From positions 65,212,707 to 65,276,706 of the forward strand of contig CM064420.1 of the NCBI GenBank assembly GCA_032690845.1: a stretch of DNA of 64,000 nt, read 5' to 3'. The notes beneath the pieces were generated by a model. The model was given only the letters and a program-made list of their open reading frames with translations, searched no databases and was not told where the DNA came from. Positions 49,001 to 61,400 of this stretch are shown here, piece after piece; the stretch's first letter is position 1, and every line of letters starts with the position of its first letter. This DNA is from Eleusine coracana subsp. coracana (lineage: Eukaryota > Streptophyta > Magnoliopsida > Poales > Poaceae). The position numbers and the translations under genes are program-made.

Positions 49001-49844
49001 AAGCGGTGACTGAAAGTTACCCAAACTTTCAATCACCTGAAAATTAGCAAGCCCCATATTCATTCGATATATTCTTTTGGAGTAGAGATAAACCGACATA
49101 CCAGCCATATCACTTCTCAGTAAGAAGCAAGCCATTTAGGAGAAGTAAATTTTCAGGACCAGTTTGCTGATTTATTTTTGTTAGTTCTATCACATTATAA
49201 AATCAACCTTTAAATAGCATATAATACACCCATTCTGATCCAGGTACACCTAATCCAGACCCTGTTCCGACTAACAACAACTTACAACTGTCCAGTAAAA
49301 AATAGACTAGAGTCTATCCATAGTACGCACCTAGTCAAAATAGGATGCCCTGGACAACGACCCATTGGCCCAACGCATCAGGAACTGAAAACAACTAACT
49401 ACAATTATCAAACACGCGTTTCGAAAGGAAAAAATAAAATACTCCACTAAGGAAAACATCAACCAACACTATGATGCATTTCGTCGAACACGGTCAGTGC
49501 GTGGTACAGACAAATACCCGTCTCGGCCCATATGTACCCGCGTCGCGACATGGCGTACGAATCGACAGCAACTCGAACGAGCAAATCGAAAGGGAATCGA
49601 CACATTTCGTCGAGCAATCCACGGATAGCAAGCAAGGAGAAGGTGCGCTAGTGTACATACCGTCCTCGTCTGGGACCTGGACGTGGAGGAAGAGAAGGTG
49701 GAAGCCCCCAGTATTGGAGCGGATGAGCTTGGAGAGCGTCCAGTCGAAGGCGGCGCGGCAGCTGATGGAGGGGTGCGGGTACCGCTTGAGCGACGACTCA
49801 TTCACCGCCATCATCACCCGCGTCGGCGCCGACGAGTCCGCCAT
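43052..49844 (-). CDS. universal stress protein (USP) domain protein, 4 exons, 177 aa
   Basis: Exons are 49844-49661, 47395-47274, 47128-47010 and 43160-43052, in phase (534 nt). USPs are small cytosolic ATP-binding alpha/beta proteins induced by stress; the exact role is unknown. The N-terminus SSAPTRVMMAVNESS gives the first beta strand, and the ATP-binding signature near the end is GSRGLGPFQR then FVGTVSEF, with CPVITIK as the final strand. The C-terminal DPVDD tail is typical of the plant group with HQLGxxCEAWI and GDPKEVIC. Intron 1 is about 2.3 kb and intron 3 about 3.85 kb; intron 3 contains a MITE and a complete miniature LTR element. The exon 2 acceptor (CAATCAAAAAG) is purine-rich and weak, but phase and similarity support it. 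Confidence 0.88.
43990..44178. mobile_element. MITE, CTTTCA family, copy 1
   Basis: About 185 bp starting CAACTTTCAGTCGACGG and ending CCGACTGAAAATTAG, with the internal CATTGGATCTAGATCCA box. Same family as 48884-49055, 50082-50240, 50457-50627 and 63297-63440. Lies in USP intron 3. Confidence 0.7.
45427..45685 (-). repeat. LTR (3' LTR in element orientation)
   Basis: 259 bp; on the minus strand it starts TGTTATGGGCAGGC and ends CCCCATTACA. Contains a TATATAAGG box and downstream AATAAAG. Confidence 0.95.
45551..46522 (-). CDS. reading frame carried by the TRIM-like element, 323 aa
   Basis: ATG at 46522, just inside the primer-binding site, and the frame runs 135 bases into the 3' LTR before stopping. 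The first half is charged and partly helical: LELKELRHKLRKFLAAAEKK, then LNDLTLRELVQLLKTRLEVG, a very acidic middle (EDVHELQIDDGG, EEGEDPEVV) and a basic patch KKTKKRK. No gag zinc knuckle, protease or reverse transcriptase motif is seen. It could be a diverged gag-like product or a captured coding segment. The second half looks less protein-like, so translation may be of limited meaning. Confidence 0.45.
   Translation of the reverse strand: MASIAASWQPDLELKELRHKLRKFLAAAEKKEAVKHAGVLVQDVMVVPTAPTPSTLLFSSTPTPPLPTMEQKSLNDLTLRELVQLLKTRLEVGEDKHHPTAEIEVDEVLTSELQITEDVHELQIDDGGCSIEGNGHQIEEGEDPEVVPLQRKKTKKRKVTAAPLPLSPSRRPMACLWLCGALRKCTHNPCTHPASIQCKGKRSIHTAPCWSPMKSANLSTSNSTTSSILSSWTIAAISLLIFVQRHRRESFLSSWGYQGLQPWPPPQLEDELSRKEGWRCYGQAFGSWYCSGPRYCSGASTVAPPLLSPQVRLVRIRAGSTSI
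46555..46813 (-). repeat. LTR (5' LTR in element orientation)
   Basis: 259 bp; same termini and boxes as the partner LTR. The minus strand has CTATATAAGG followed by AATAAAG, which fit promoter and polyadenylation signals. Confidence 0.95.
48884..49055. mobile_element. MITE, CTTTCA family, copy 2
   Basis: Begins CTTTCAATCGATTGAAAG and ends CACCTGAAAATTAGCAAG; contains the CATTGGATCTAGATCCAATG box. In USP intron 1. Confidence 0.75.
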
Positions 49845-49974
49845 TGCAGCGACGCCTCGGTCTCGCTGGTTCGCACGCTTGCTCGCGCTGCCTTCCTCAG
49901 CAAGAAGAAAAGGAGGCTATCCGTGGGGAAAATACTTTGATTTGTGGGACAAAAAGCAGGCTGTGCAATTTCGA

Positions 49975-49983
49975 TTTTATATA
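49975..49983 (-). promoter_or_regulatory. likely TATA box of the USP gene
   Basis: TATATAAAA on the minus strand, about 135 bases upstream of the start codon at 49844. Confidence 0.5.
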
Positions 49984-50081
49984 TCAGTACGCCGTGTTCT
50001 TTCATATTGCAAACTCCACCCGGTCAGTTAACCAAGCATCACGTTGCAAGACTTTTTTTAAAAAATAATTTAAATATAGGG

Positions 50082-50240
50082 ACTTGCTAATGTTCAGCTG
50101 ACTAAAAATTTGGTGTAACTTTCAGTCACCTCTTTAAGCCATTAGATCTAAATCTAATAATTTATAATTATTATATAAATAATCCTATAAAAAATTAAAA
50201 CTCAAAGAAACAAACCATTAATTAAAATTTTTTAATCAGC
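50082..50240. mobile_element. MITE, CTTTCA family, copy 3 (inverted)
   Basis: Starts GACTTGCTAATGTTCAGCTG, contains AACTTTCAGTCACCT and CCATTAGATCTAAATCTAAT; the far end is less clear. Opposite orientation to the copy at 50457. Confidence 0.65.
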
Positions 50241-50456
50241 TAAAAAATAGAAAACATGTTAAATATATCTTATCTTGAGAGCCTTGATATGTCAAACACG
50301 CGTGATATAAAATTAATTGAAATTTTAATAATTTCTCTTTTTCTTTGAACAGTTGCTCCATATCCTTCTAACCTCATGTAGTCATGTGAATGTATACGTA
50401 TGAGTTTGCTCCATATTTTGAAACAACTAAATTTATTTTTGTTATATCATATTTTC

Positions 50457-50627
50457 TAACTTTTAATTAATTGAAAGCTTTCAGTTAATAGTCTATTATT
50501 TTGTGTTTTAATTTTTCTTTTGTAGGATTATTTATACAATAATTATAAACTATTGGATCTAGATCTAATAACTCAAGGAGGTGACTGAAAGTTTCCCCAA
50601 CTTTCAGACAGCTGAAAATTAGTAAAT
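50457..50627. mobile_element. MITE, CTTTCA family, copy 4
   Basis: Starts CTAACTTTTAATTAATTGAA, contains ATTGGATCTAGATCTAAT and ends CAGCTGAAAATTAGTAAA. Confidence 0.75.
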
Positions 50628-52643
50628 CCCTTATTATATTACCAATTTACCATGGACAGGTTTGTCATAGCTTTCTAGTTAGCTTCTAAAGCCGACATAA
50701 TTCATTTTTTCTTTTAGTTAAAATTCTTGATTTTTTTGTTTATTTCATACATATTGCATTTTTTTACTATTGTACTATGAAAGCACATGTGCCAAACTAC
50801 ACAATCAAGAAAAGTACACTTCTTTTGTCATCTAAACATTAAATGGAATTACATTTTTATAAGCACAACCACATTATGGCATGTAGTTTTATGATACATA
50901 ATGACAATACATTACATAACAATGCATATAAGATCAAGTTTTTCAATATGAAACTATTGCTGGAGTATAGTTCTATAATACTTGGACAACCTAATACTTC
51001 ATCCGTTTTTAAATTGTTGTCGTAGTTTATTTTTTAGTTATTTTTTATTATTTATTTTTAAAATATTATACATGTTATCATAGTATGTTTTATCATCAAA
51101 ACAATTAAAATTTAACTTATATTTTTATATATTTAAAATAATATTCTAAGTAAAATAAATAATCAAAATTAATTAAAAAGTTGATAATAATAATAATTTA
51201 AAAATAGAGGGAATATATTTTGTGAATTTCACTCTAACACATTAACTTCAATTCACTAGAATAGCAAACTACGACCACCAGAAAGAGACTAAAATAGGCT
51301 TAGTTATGGTGCTTAGACACTTGAAGCACCCAGGTGTTATTTGACACATACTTCACGTCATTAAGCATACATGTCATATGTTACCACATAATTGTCTAAT
51401 AGTGCTACATTGCAGGAGAAGAAAAAAAAGAAGCAGTGTGCTCTGTTGGTGGACTTCAGCGTGCGAGAAGCAATATACTATGCTATGCTTTCAGTTAGCT
51501 ATCGCTGGATGGCTGATTGATCTCGCTACGACCTTGATCGAGGCACTTTCGAGACGTGCAGCGGTTGCCCAGTCTCACTTGCGTGGGAATTCGCGGTTCT
51601 CATGTGCCAACGTGTCAATTATCGATTGCCACTCTGATGCGGCGCAGGGGGGCCTGCGCGTGCACGTCACCGTGCTCCACGTAGAGGGCTGATCGCTCTC
51701 ACCTGCTAACACGTGGAGTCTCGATGCCGGTAGGCCATGGGCATAGCTTTACAGGTCCCATGAATCGTCCATATGTTCATATTCACATTTCACAATATTG
51801 ATAGCAGGGTTTAAATAATCGGTGGCAACCGGCCGAGTAATTGAAAAATCGGTTCGAGTCAGTTGTGCTAACTGGTTAATTAATCCTAAAAAACCAAATT
51901 TAATATTATAGTTATTTAGTTAATAGACTGGTTATCATGATTAATCGGTTGGTTTTTACTAAACTGAACCAACTGATCAATCCGGTTATTTGAACCGTGG
52001 TTGATAGTACTCGATAGAGGGATTTGGTTTGGCGTTAGCTTGTCTGTTGCGTCGTGTCAAAAGCGTGAATTATCACACCGGCGTATTGATTGGACTCTCG
52101 GTGTTTCGCTTTCTCTTGGGTAGAGGTGATCTCTGATCAATAGCCCTTCGCTGTCTAGTTATTAGGAGGACGGATCGACATTTCTGCATCTTCCAAGTTC
52201 GAACACGAAGCTGCCAGCCCAATTTCTTTCCGCAGTTTCACTACCTCGTTTGCGTGGACCAGACACATCTCCCTCGGTCAAATATGCATTTTCTTTTTTC
52301 TTTTGCGTATGAAGCTCAGAGGCTCGGTCACTACCTGTTCGCTGCCACGGCGCCGAAACCTGCCTACACCGCCGACCGGCGATCGGGTCCAATCCTGATA
52401 ATCTCTGGGCCTTCACGATTGGGCCGAATTTATACCAGGCCGTGGGGTAGGTGGAGGAGGCCCGCCCGACTGCCCGAGGCCGACATCGAGTGAATCAGTG
52501 AACCGAGCAGCGGGACGACGAAAACCCACACACCTGACACCCCCACCTAAAACCTAGGGCGGCGGCGGCAGCAGCAGCAGCGAGGACCGCGGGGCAGGAA
52601 GGGCGCCACCAACCCTATTCCAGACCAGCACACACTCTCTCCG
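50628..52643. other. spacer between the USP-side MITEs and CPS small subunit
   Basis: AT-rich until about 51300, including a Stowaway-like element at about 50997-51212 (CATCCGTTTTTAAATTGTTG left, TTTAAAAATAGAGGGAATAT right). At 51810-52000 there is a stretch with repeated ACCGG/CCGGTT phrases. The last 250 bases are the GC-rich leader of the next gene. No other gene seen. Confidence 0.5.
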
Positions 52644-55600
52644 ATGGCGGCGCCTCCGGCGACTGTCTCCGCTCCCTCCCAGTGCCTGTCCGGCGCCAAC
52701 CCACGGTCCGCCGCGCAGCGGAGCCCCAGCTCGCTCTCGTTCTCGGCGACGTCGGCTGGTCACCGGCGAGGTGGGGACCGCTGCATCAGCGTCCGCTCAA
52801 AGGTGAACGTGAGCCTATATCGTTCGCGCAGTTTAACTCCTTTTCTTTTTTATACGTATCGATGAGTTCCTCTGACTTGTTTCTTCCACTTATTCCGTAC
52901 GAATGCAATTGAATCCGCTACGTATCGTTCTGCTGATGGTCATTTTACATTTTTACTCTCACGAAACCGAGTTATCTGAAAATGTTCATCCACCCAGGTT
53001 GCCAGTGGCGTGCAGAGTGCGAGCGTGGTAGGCGATGGAGGTGAGTTGTTTCTTGCTTGTCTTGATGGTTCATATCTGCATCCCTGATTCTGGAACTTTG
53101 TGGTGGCACAGTCTGAGGACCTCGCTTATCCCTAATCACCGCTGTTAAATCATTATTGTAGCTGAAAGGCCATGGAAGCTGAGTGATGCACGCCTTGTTC
53201 TGGAAGATGGCTCGGTGTGGAGGGCGAAGTCCTTTGGTGCTTCAGGAACCCAAGTTGCTGAAGTGGTCTTCAACACATCCTTGACAGGGTAAATCATCCA
53301 AGCCTGACTCCTTTTTCCGTCTGTGTGGTAGTTTGTGTTACCCCTGTTCAGGACCGCAAAGTTTTTTGTGCTGTCTGATTGGACACCATTAACTCTTGTA
53401 GTCTCATGATACAGATAAGTTATATTTGGCAGGTCTGATTCACAGTTACTTCACTCCTGCCATACCCAACATCTGTATTGTCACATCCCTGTACCCAGTC
53501 ACATATCAATGAAACTTAATCTGCAGAAACCAAACAAATAGAAATATTAGCAAAGATTTTCTGTCATACACATAAATCCATTGTGCTTTAAAATTATAAG
53601 TACGGCAAGATTAAGGATTTACTTCTGAGTTTGGGGCAGCATAACCATCAGGGATGTGCTGCCAAATTATGGTAAGTCCTTACAGTTTGAAAAATACATA
53701 CTGTTAAGTCTGGAGGATTCATGGAGTGGGGTTATGATGCCGAAAATGACATAGTCATTTGTAATTTAATAGGCATATGGCTGTAGCCAGACTGATTTGG
53801 TTTGCACGGATTCAACTAATTTGGCATCTAGTGCTCCCTTTCCCCTATCAACTTCTTAGTACTATTGAATGAGAATTCTTTTTCCATTTCTTACTGTGTA
53901 ACTGGTGCAGAACAATTGTGCCACAATTTTGCATTAATTTCATGAGCTGGTGCTGCTGTTCTTATTTTGGTAACGTATACACCATTTTATGTATGGCTAA
54001 CAATTGCCACTAATGTGTAATTGCAGCTATCAAGAGATTTTGACTGATCCAAGCTATGCGGGTCAATTTGTCCTGATGACAAACCCCCATATTGGAAACA
54101 CTGGTGTTAATCCTGGTTTGTAACTCTTCTACTTTAGAGATGTATAAGATACTTTTACAATATTTAGTCATGAAATAAAACTAATGCTCCTGCAGATGAT
54201 GAAGAATCAAATCAGTGTTTCCTTGGTGGCCTAATCATAAGAAATTTAAGCATATGGTATTTTTTTTTCTTCTGTTTAGCTGTCACTTGAGAACTTTCTT
54301 CATTTTTTCCCCTTTTGTTAAGTTGATATTTGTTTTGTAGTACTTCCAACTGGCGGTGCAAAGAAACACTTGAAGGGTATCTGATTAAGAGGAACATCAT
54401 GGGAATATGTAAGCGATAGAAACTAACCTCTATCTCTCTCTCACAGCGCGTGTGTGCAAGCACCCGTAGACAACATGCAAAAATTATATAATTTTACCTT
54501 GTATTTGCTTTTTTATGCAGATGATGTTGATACACGTGCTATAACAAGGAGGTTGAGGGAAGATGGTAGTCTTATTGGTGTATTGAGTACTGATGAATCT
54601 CGAACAGATGCAGAGTTGCTGGAAATGGCTAAGAAGTGGAAAATTGTTGGTACGTTACAATTTCTTCATGCAGCCTTGTTCTTGAAGAAGTGACCTCCTT
54701 CATATTGGAACCCCTATATTTAATTTTCCATATGTGCAACTGAAAATTGAGTGCTGTTGGTGTTGGGTATAACAGATTTCTTTTCTCGACATTTTGTAGT
54801 AAGGATTAGCGTGTATATGTTGATGCTTTTGTTTAGAATGTATGTTCGTGTGGATTATAGAACTGTCTGTTATGATCAGTCTTGACATTAAGAACTCAAG
54901 GCCGTTGGTTGCCATCAATGGCTTCATTAATACTGAATTATAATATTTCAGCACGTCTCAGAAAAAAAAATACATACAGTTCTAAAAAAAGATTGGAGGT
55001 TGTAGACCTGGCTTTTGGAATGAATCATTCATTCATCTACAACAATATTTCTTTATATTGCTTGATACCTCTTATACGATGTTAATTGTAACAATACTAT
55101 CACCAGTAATTTTTGTGATGTTTAAGGCTTTAAGCTGCAAGCCATCATGGTTTAAATTGAAGAAGCTTTCGTGTTGATACTATGCAGGAGTTGATTTGAT
55201 TAGCGGTGTCACATGTGATGCTCCATATGAATGGTCAGACAAGACTGATTCAGAATGGGAGTTCAAGAAGGATCAGTCCAGTGAAAGTTTTCATGTCAGT
55301 ATTGTCACTCTTTTTTTCAATAACTTCCAGAATATATCTCATACCTAACATTTAACTTCGTTTTCTTCTATAGGTTGTTGCTTATGATTTTGGAATCAAA
55401 CATAATATTATGCGACGTTTGACATCATACGGATGCAAAATAACTGTTGTTCCAGCAAACTGGCCTGCTTCAAAAGTCATTAATTTGAAGCCTGATGGTG
55501 TTCTTTTTAGCAATGGTCCTGGAGACCCAGCTGCTGTTTCCTATGCCGTGAAGACAGTACAAGAAATTATAGGGAAAGTTCCTGTGTTTGGCATCTGTAT

Positions 55601-56573
55601 GGGCCACCAATTGATTGGGCAGGCTCTTGGTGGGAAGACATTTAAAATGAAATTTGGTCATCATGGGGGTAATCATCCTGTTTGTGATCTTCGAAGTGGC
55701 CGTGTGGACATAAGTTCGCAGGTTTGTCTTACTTCCTTCTATAGTTGGATGCTTGATGAATATATCTGTTCAAAATCAGATCACACTCTTTTTACGTATC
55801 GCCTCAGAATTTTTAGTACTCTTTATCTTTTTATTTCTGCTTTTAGCATCGTGCAATTGCCATTCTGTAAGGGCGTGTTGAGTACTTTTCTTCATCCCAA
55901 AAGAATTGCTGTTATATGGATTTAATGATTAGTTTTGTCTGAAATTCGAACAATTACCTTTATGTTAATCCCCCTTGCAATAACTACTGTTTGTTGCTTT
56001 GCTACCTGTATGTCTGTCTGTTCAAGAGGTGCTTCACTTCGTTCACCATTTAATAAGTAGTAAAATTTGAGGTTATCAGACTCGTAATGCAGATTGTATT
56101 GCAATGCTTTTAAAAATTAAATGACCATCTGTCAGAATAAAAAAATTGTTATGATCCAACAAATCCTCTTATCTGGTAGCATGATAATATTGGTTCTTCA
56201 GTTTTTGTGCTGTTCATTTTCCTGATGCAAGTCATGTTTTCCTGCAGAATCATAATTATGCGGTTGACCCAGAATCACTTCCAGAAGGGGTGCAAGTAAC
56301 TCACATCAATCTCAATGATAATAGCTGTGCTGGCCTTCAGTACCCTAAGATGAAGCTTATGTCTCTCCAGTACCATCCGGAGTCCTCCCCTGGGCCACAT
56401 GACTCTGACACAGGTACATTTCTTTGAGTATTATCCTTCTAAACTTTTCTGGATGTGCAAGCTGTTGTAATGTACCAGTATTTTCGTGTTATTGAGCTGA
56501 TGTTTTGCTTCATTTCTTGTGATTTGCAGCTTTTGGTGAATTTATAGAGCTCATGAAGACCAACAAATTGTGA
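52644..56573 (+). CDS. CARA: carbamoyl-phosphate synthase small subunit (glutamine amidotransferase), chloroplast, 11 exons, 446 aa
   Basis: Exons: 52644-52802, 52998-53040, 53162-53288, 54027-54115, 54196-54256, 54341-54408, 54521-54649, 55188-55294, 55374-55721, 56248-56413 and 56530-56573; all phases join (1341 nt). The subunit hydrolyses glutamine and passes ammonia to the large subunit for carbamoyl phosphate, used in pyrimidine and arginine synthesis. The first about 55 residues are Ser/Ala/Arg-rich and fit a chloroplast transit peptide. The CPSase small-chain domain follows (RLVLEDGSVWRAKSFG, VVFNTSLTGYQEILTDPSY). The class I amidotransferase domain has the nucleophile in FGICMGHQ near Cys336 and the His/Glu pair in QYHPESSPGPHD near 420-422. 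The ATG at 52644 is the first in the exon and gives the expected length (Arabidopsis about 430 aa). Confidence 0.96.
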
Positions 56574-57596
56574 GGAATGAGGCGTACATGAAAAGGTTAA
56601 TAATTGTATTGGGGCTCCTTTGCACCAAAGCTCTGAGAATATGTTGTATTTGTAGTTTCTTTTTTCTGTCTTTAGGTGTTCTCCTGGTTGATATTTTTTT
56701 TGGGGGTCGAAGGACTTCGTAATAAGATGCTTTGCACTTTATGACTAAATCAAGATGGTCTAAATTATCAACAAGGAATAATAAAATGCCTTGTGGATTT
56801 GATACGTACAAATAAAGCTCGTCATCAGGAGCACTAATAGGATTAAAGAACGGCTAGCAAGTAAGGCTCGCTGAAGGAATATTTTTGTCATTCCAGGTAA
56901 ACCTGGTCCGTGCACAGATATGCACAACGTTGTTGTCAACTTTAGGATTTCTGATGGAAAATCATCCAGCTGACCAGCTGCTTGTGGGGACTAGACCTCT
57001 GAAGATCGTTCCATGTGCGTCAGATCATGATAGAAACTTTCTTGTTTATCTGGAATGCAACTTTGTAGATGCTGTCTAGCCATATTGACGGTGCTAAGAG
57101 GAGGACAGAAAGGGTCAGGACTTTTTGCTGTTTGCGTAGCAAATACGGTTCAGACTTCTAGTTTGAGGCGTACTGTTCTCGATCATAGTCTATTCGAGCC
57201 AAAATTGTCAGTTGGAGTAATAGGACTAGGGAATCTGTTACGTGTCTCTTTCTGCATTTTGCAAGTTTTATTATATGGTGTGAGGTTGTAAGCACATCAC
57301 TCTCCAGGAAAAGCAAGCTGTCGTGCTCGGGAATCTGTCTTCTTTTTTATAGCGTTATCGGCGAGGTTGTAAATTTGTGTTTCCATAATATCTTTCGAAC
57401 GAGCAAGGCATATCGTACCACGCTGTGACGCTGGAGCTCGGCCAGGCGCCAGAGCTCTGTACTCCGCTCATCTGACGTGTCAAAGCAGTAGAACTTCGAT
57501 ATGGGAGGGAGCGGCGCCGTTCGTGTCGCAACTCTGTGCTGTGTGGACCATCTTTTTAAATCTCATTCAATCGACATTTTACTTTTATAAAAAATA
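56574..57596. other. 3' flank of CARA and spacer
   Basis: Contains the likely 3' UTR of the preceding gene (AATAAT/AATAAA signals near 56777). No gene is recognised. Confidence 0.4.
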
Positions 57597-57829
57597 CTCC
57601 CTCCGTTCTAAAATTGTTGTCGCTCTTGATTTTTTTCGTGAACTTTGGCCATTTATTTTATTTAAAAAATTATCACAAACACATAAAATTATTGATTATA
57701 TTATAGGTTTATCTAGTAATAAAATTAATCATGAAAAAATATATGATAATTTTTAAAATATTTTAAATAAGATGAATGATTAAAGATAATAAAAAATAAA
57801 TGATAATAATAATTTTAAAACGAAGGGAG
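57597..57829. mobile_element. Stowaway-like MITE, 233 bp
   Basis: Inverted ends CTCCCTCCGTTCTAAAATTG and TTTTAAAACGAAGGGAG, flanked by TA on both sides (57595-57596 and 57830-57831). Confidence 0.85.
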
Positions 57830-58464
57830 TAACATTTTCCCTCTGCTATGATGTTCATACTAGTACGTATCATTTGTTGGTCAGACTTTCACTACGAATG
57901 TACAGGAGTATGTTTCAAGGATTCAACCTTTGGGCCAGATTCGACATCTGATTTTATTACCGAACGCTGGGTTAGTTGTAAAAAGGAGAACCGAACCGTA
58001 CATCCTACTACACCACAATATAAATTCCGCATCGACTTTTGGGCCTGGCGGCTGGCCACGTCGAGCCCGGCCCCAAAAGGTCGGCACTAACCTCGAAGCA
58101 TCCCTCAGCTCACACCATCGTGCTCTGCCCGCGCCGTCGCACCCGCTTCCAAAAATCCAGCCACCGACCCAAGCACGGGCGCCGCCCACGACACGAGAGG
58201 AACTCTCTTCTCCTGCTCTGCGGTCGTCCTCGTCTCGTCCCATCCACCGAAGTTCTGGTATTGGCGGCGGAGATCCATCTGTACTTGTGAATTGTGATCG
58301 ATTTTATCTGTTGGTGAGGAACCCTAATTTGCTTGGATTAGTGAGCCAATCAATCCCGAATCGGTCTCTCTCTCCATATGTCAGTTGCGGAATTCCTTGC
58401 TGCTTTATGTCGTCTATTTAATTATCTCAAATCTGATGATGCAGGCTGCAGAGACTACACCCGG
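57830..58464. other. promoter and leader of the TTM gene
   Basis: GC-rich leader from about 58020. A leader intron is likely from the GTGAGG near 58314 to CTGATGATGCAG ending at 58444, placing the start codon 20 bases into the second exon. Confidence 0.45.
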
Positions 58465-61400
58465 ATGGAGCAGAATGACTCCATGGCTGACTCACCAAGG
58501 AGACGGCATAACCTCTTGCGCGACAAGGTCCAGCTGAGGAAAAGGAAGGACAAAAACCGCTATGAAATTGTCCCGTTTCCTGATCCACTGTCTTTTGAGA
58601 AGGGCTTCTTTGTTGTGATCCGTGCCTGCCAGCTTCTGGCGCAGCACAATGAAGGGATAATATTTGTGGGTGTTGCCGGCCCCTCTGGTGCTGGGAAGAC
58701 GGTGTTCACTGAGAAGGTGGTCAATTTGACGCCCGATGTTGCTGTTATATCAATGGACAACTACAATGATGCAACTCGCATAATTGATGGCAATTTTGAT
58801 GGTACCACTCCAGGCACTTTGCAAAATTTCCTACTTGGATGTTACTTCCTTCACAGCAAAATAAAATATTCTGACAAGAACTATAGTTGACATTACATAG
58901 GTGACCGAACTGAGTATCTTAATCTTCTTTGCAACTGCATACCCCTGCTTCGATAATGACATAACTGTTTTTATATGCTTTATATGATGTAATGGAAATA
59001 TCAAAGAAATCTGTCACAAACTGTATTCTCTGAGGTAATAGTGCTGTGAACCATGAAAACTGAGGTTTTCACCTTTTTATACTCGTTCAGATCCACGTCT
59101 AACAGACTATGACACACTGTTGGAAAATATTCATGGTCTGAAGGAAGGGAGGTCAGTTCAGGTTCCAATCTATGATTTCAAGATGAGCTGTCGGACTGGG
59201 TACAGGTAAATAATACTGCCATGTTTCAGCATTAGGTGCATATTTCATCATTCATTGTTTAATATTATCATTCCTATGTGCAACAGAACAGTTGACCCCC
59301 CTAGCTCCCGGATTGTTATCATTGAAGGTATTTATGCACTTAGTGAAAAGATACGTCCTTTCCTGGACTTGCGTGTTTCTGTTACTGGTGGTGTTCATTT
59401 TGACCTGGTAAAGAGGGTTTTACGGGACATACAACGAGCTGGCCAGGAACCTGAAGAAATCATTCACCAGATCTCTGAAACGGTAGCTTGATTTCAAACT
59501 TGGCTATACAATATTGGCAGTTTTGTGGTTCATGTCATGTAAATTGCCATTTACATCCATTGATGTGATTAAATGAATATTGAATAATGGTATTTCTCAG
59601 GTTTATCCAATGTACAAGGCTTTCATTGAGCCAGATTTGGAGACGGCTCACATAAAAATTAGAAACAAATTCAACCCATTCACAGGGTTCCAAAATCCAA
59701 TGTACATTCTAAAGGTATTGGTCTTACACATATCTTCTTTTTTTATCCATTTCCTGGAAATCTTGGCGTATTCTGATGGCAAACAGTCTTAACCATTGTA
59801 TCTTTACTTCACCGATGTTTTTCATGATTAATGAAGATAATCTGAATGTCTACATGTGCAGTCACCAAGGCCTCTAACTCCTGAAAAAATCAAGGCTGTG
59901 CTTGGTGATGAACATACAGAAAGCAACGAAGAAACTTATGATATATATCTTCTTCCACCTGGTGAAGATCCAGAAGCATGCCAATCATATCTGCGAATGC
60001 GGAATAGAGAAGGAAAATATAATCTGATGTTTGAGGTATTTGAGTTTCATTCAATAGATATGCATTATTTTCCTGTAGGATGTTTCACAGTTCATGTTTT
60101 GATGCTAGTATTGTAAGTTTCTTTGGTTTGAGACACTTCAAAAAAAAAAAATCATACACGTAGATTTCAGGGACTTTTTAACTCGGTAGTATCTAGCTCA
60201 GTTCTTTCATCTTTCTCAGAATTTTACTGTTTGTTGTTTCTGTTCATTAGGTTTGATTATGGTAGCAAGCTTGCTTAATCTTCTTTTACATTTATTTATT
60301 CCCATTCTCCTGTAACTATATGCAATCAAGAAAACCTTGTTGTTATCCCTACCGTTTACCATTTGCCTAATATTATTTGTATCTCGGAGGAATGGGTGAC
60401 GGACAATCCTTTTATCATATCCCCAAGGATTACTTTTGAAGTCAGCGTACGTCTTCTTGGTGGTTTGATGGCATTGGGATACACTATAGCAGCAATACTG
60501 AAGAGAAGCAGTCGTGTTTTTTCTGATGGCAAAGCAAATGTTAAAATTGACTGGCTGGAGCAACTTAACCGGCAGTATATACAAGTGAGCATAATCTCTT
60601 TTTGCACATCTCGATTTTTTTAGTACAATCTGATTCATTACTCTTTGTAGTCTTTATACCCAACAGCTATTTATGATGTGCAAATGTTAACCTCGATTCT
60701 CCATTTTAGATCCAAGGAAGAGATAGGCTTTATGTCAAATCTGTTGCTGAACAGTTAGGCTTGGATGGTTCTTATATACCACGCACCTATATTGAGCAAA
60801 TTCAGCTGGAGAAATTGATGAATGATGTTATGGTATGTATTTTGTTAATTATGTACTTACACTGTATATTTATATGCTTATTACACAGTATTGCATTATT
60901 TTTAGTTATATTGCTTGATGTGCTGTTGGTGTCTGACTGATATCCAGGCATTACCAGAAGATCTGAAGACAAAGCTCAGCATTGATGATGAGCTGGTTTC
61001 AAGTCCAAAGGAAGCCTTTTCCCGTGTCTCTGCTGATAGGAGAAACCAACTCATGAAAAGGTATCTTATACCATCCTCGTTTTCTGTTTGAACTTTTGCT
61101 CCTGTAAAATTTAAATTTTTAAACTTGAAGCATAGGAATGTGAACAAAGTTAACTGACTTCTTGTGGATTTGGACCAGTGGTCTATCTCATTCATATTCT
61201 ACTCATGGAGACAAAAATATTGTGAAGTTGAGTAAACTGACAGACAGTAACAGAAGGTTTAGTGGAGGGCGAGCCCCTGAATCATCTGCCATTAATCAGG
61301 TGACTTTTGTGGAGAGTTAGAAACTAGCACGGTAATATATGACTTGCATTGGACGTAGTTGAACTTGAACTCAGATTTGTAATGTTCTTGCTTTTGCCAC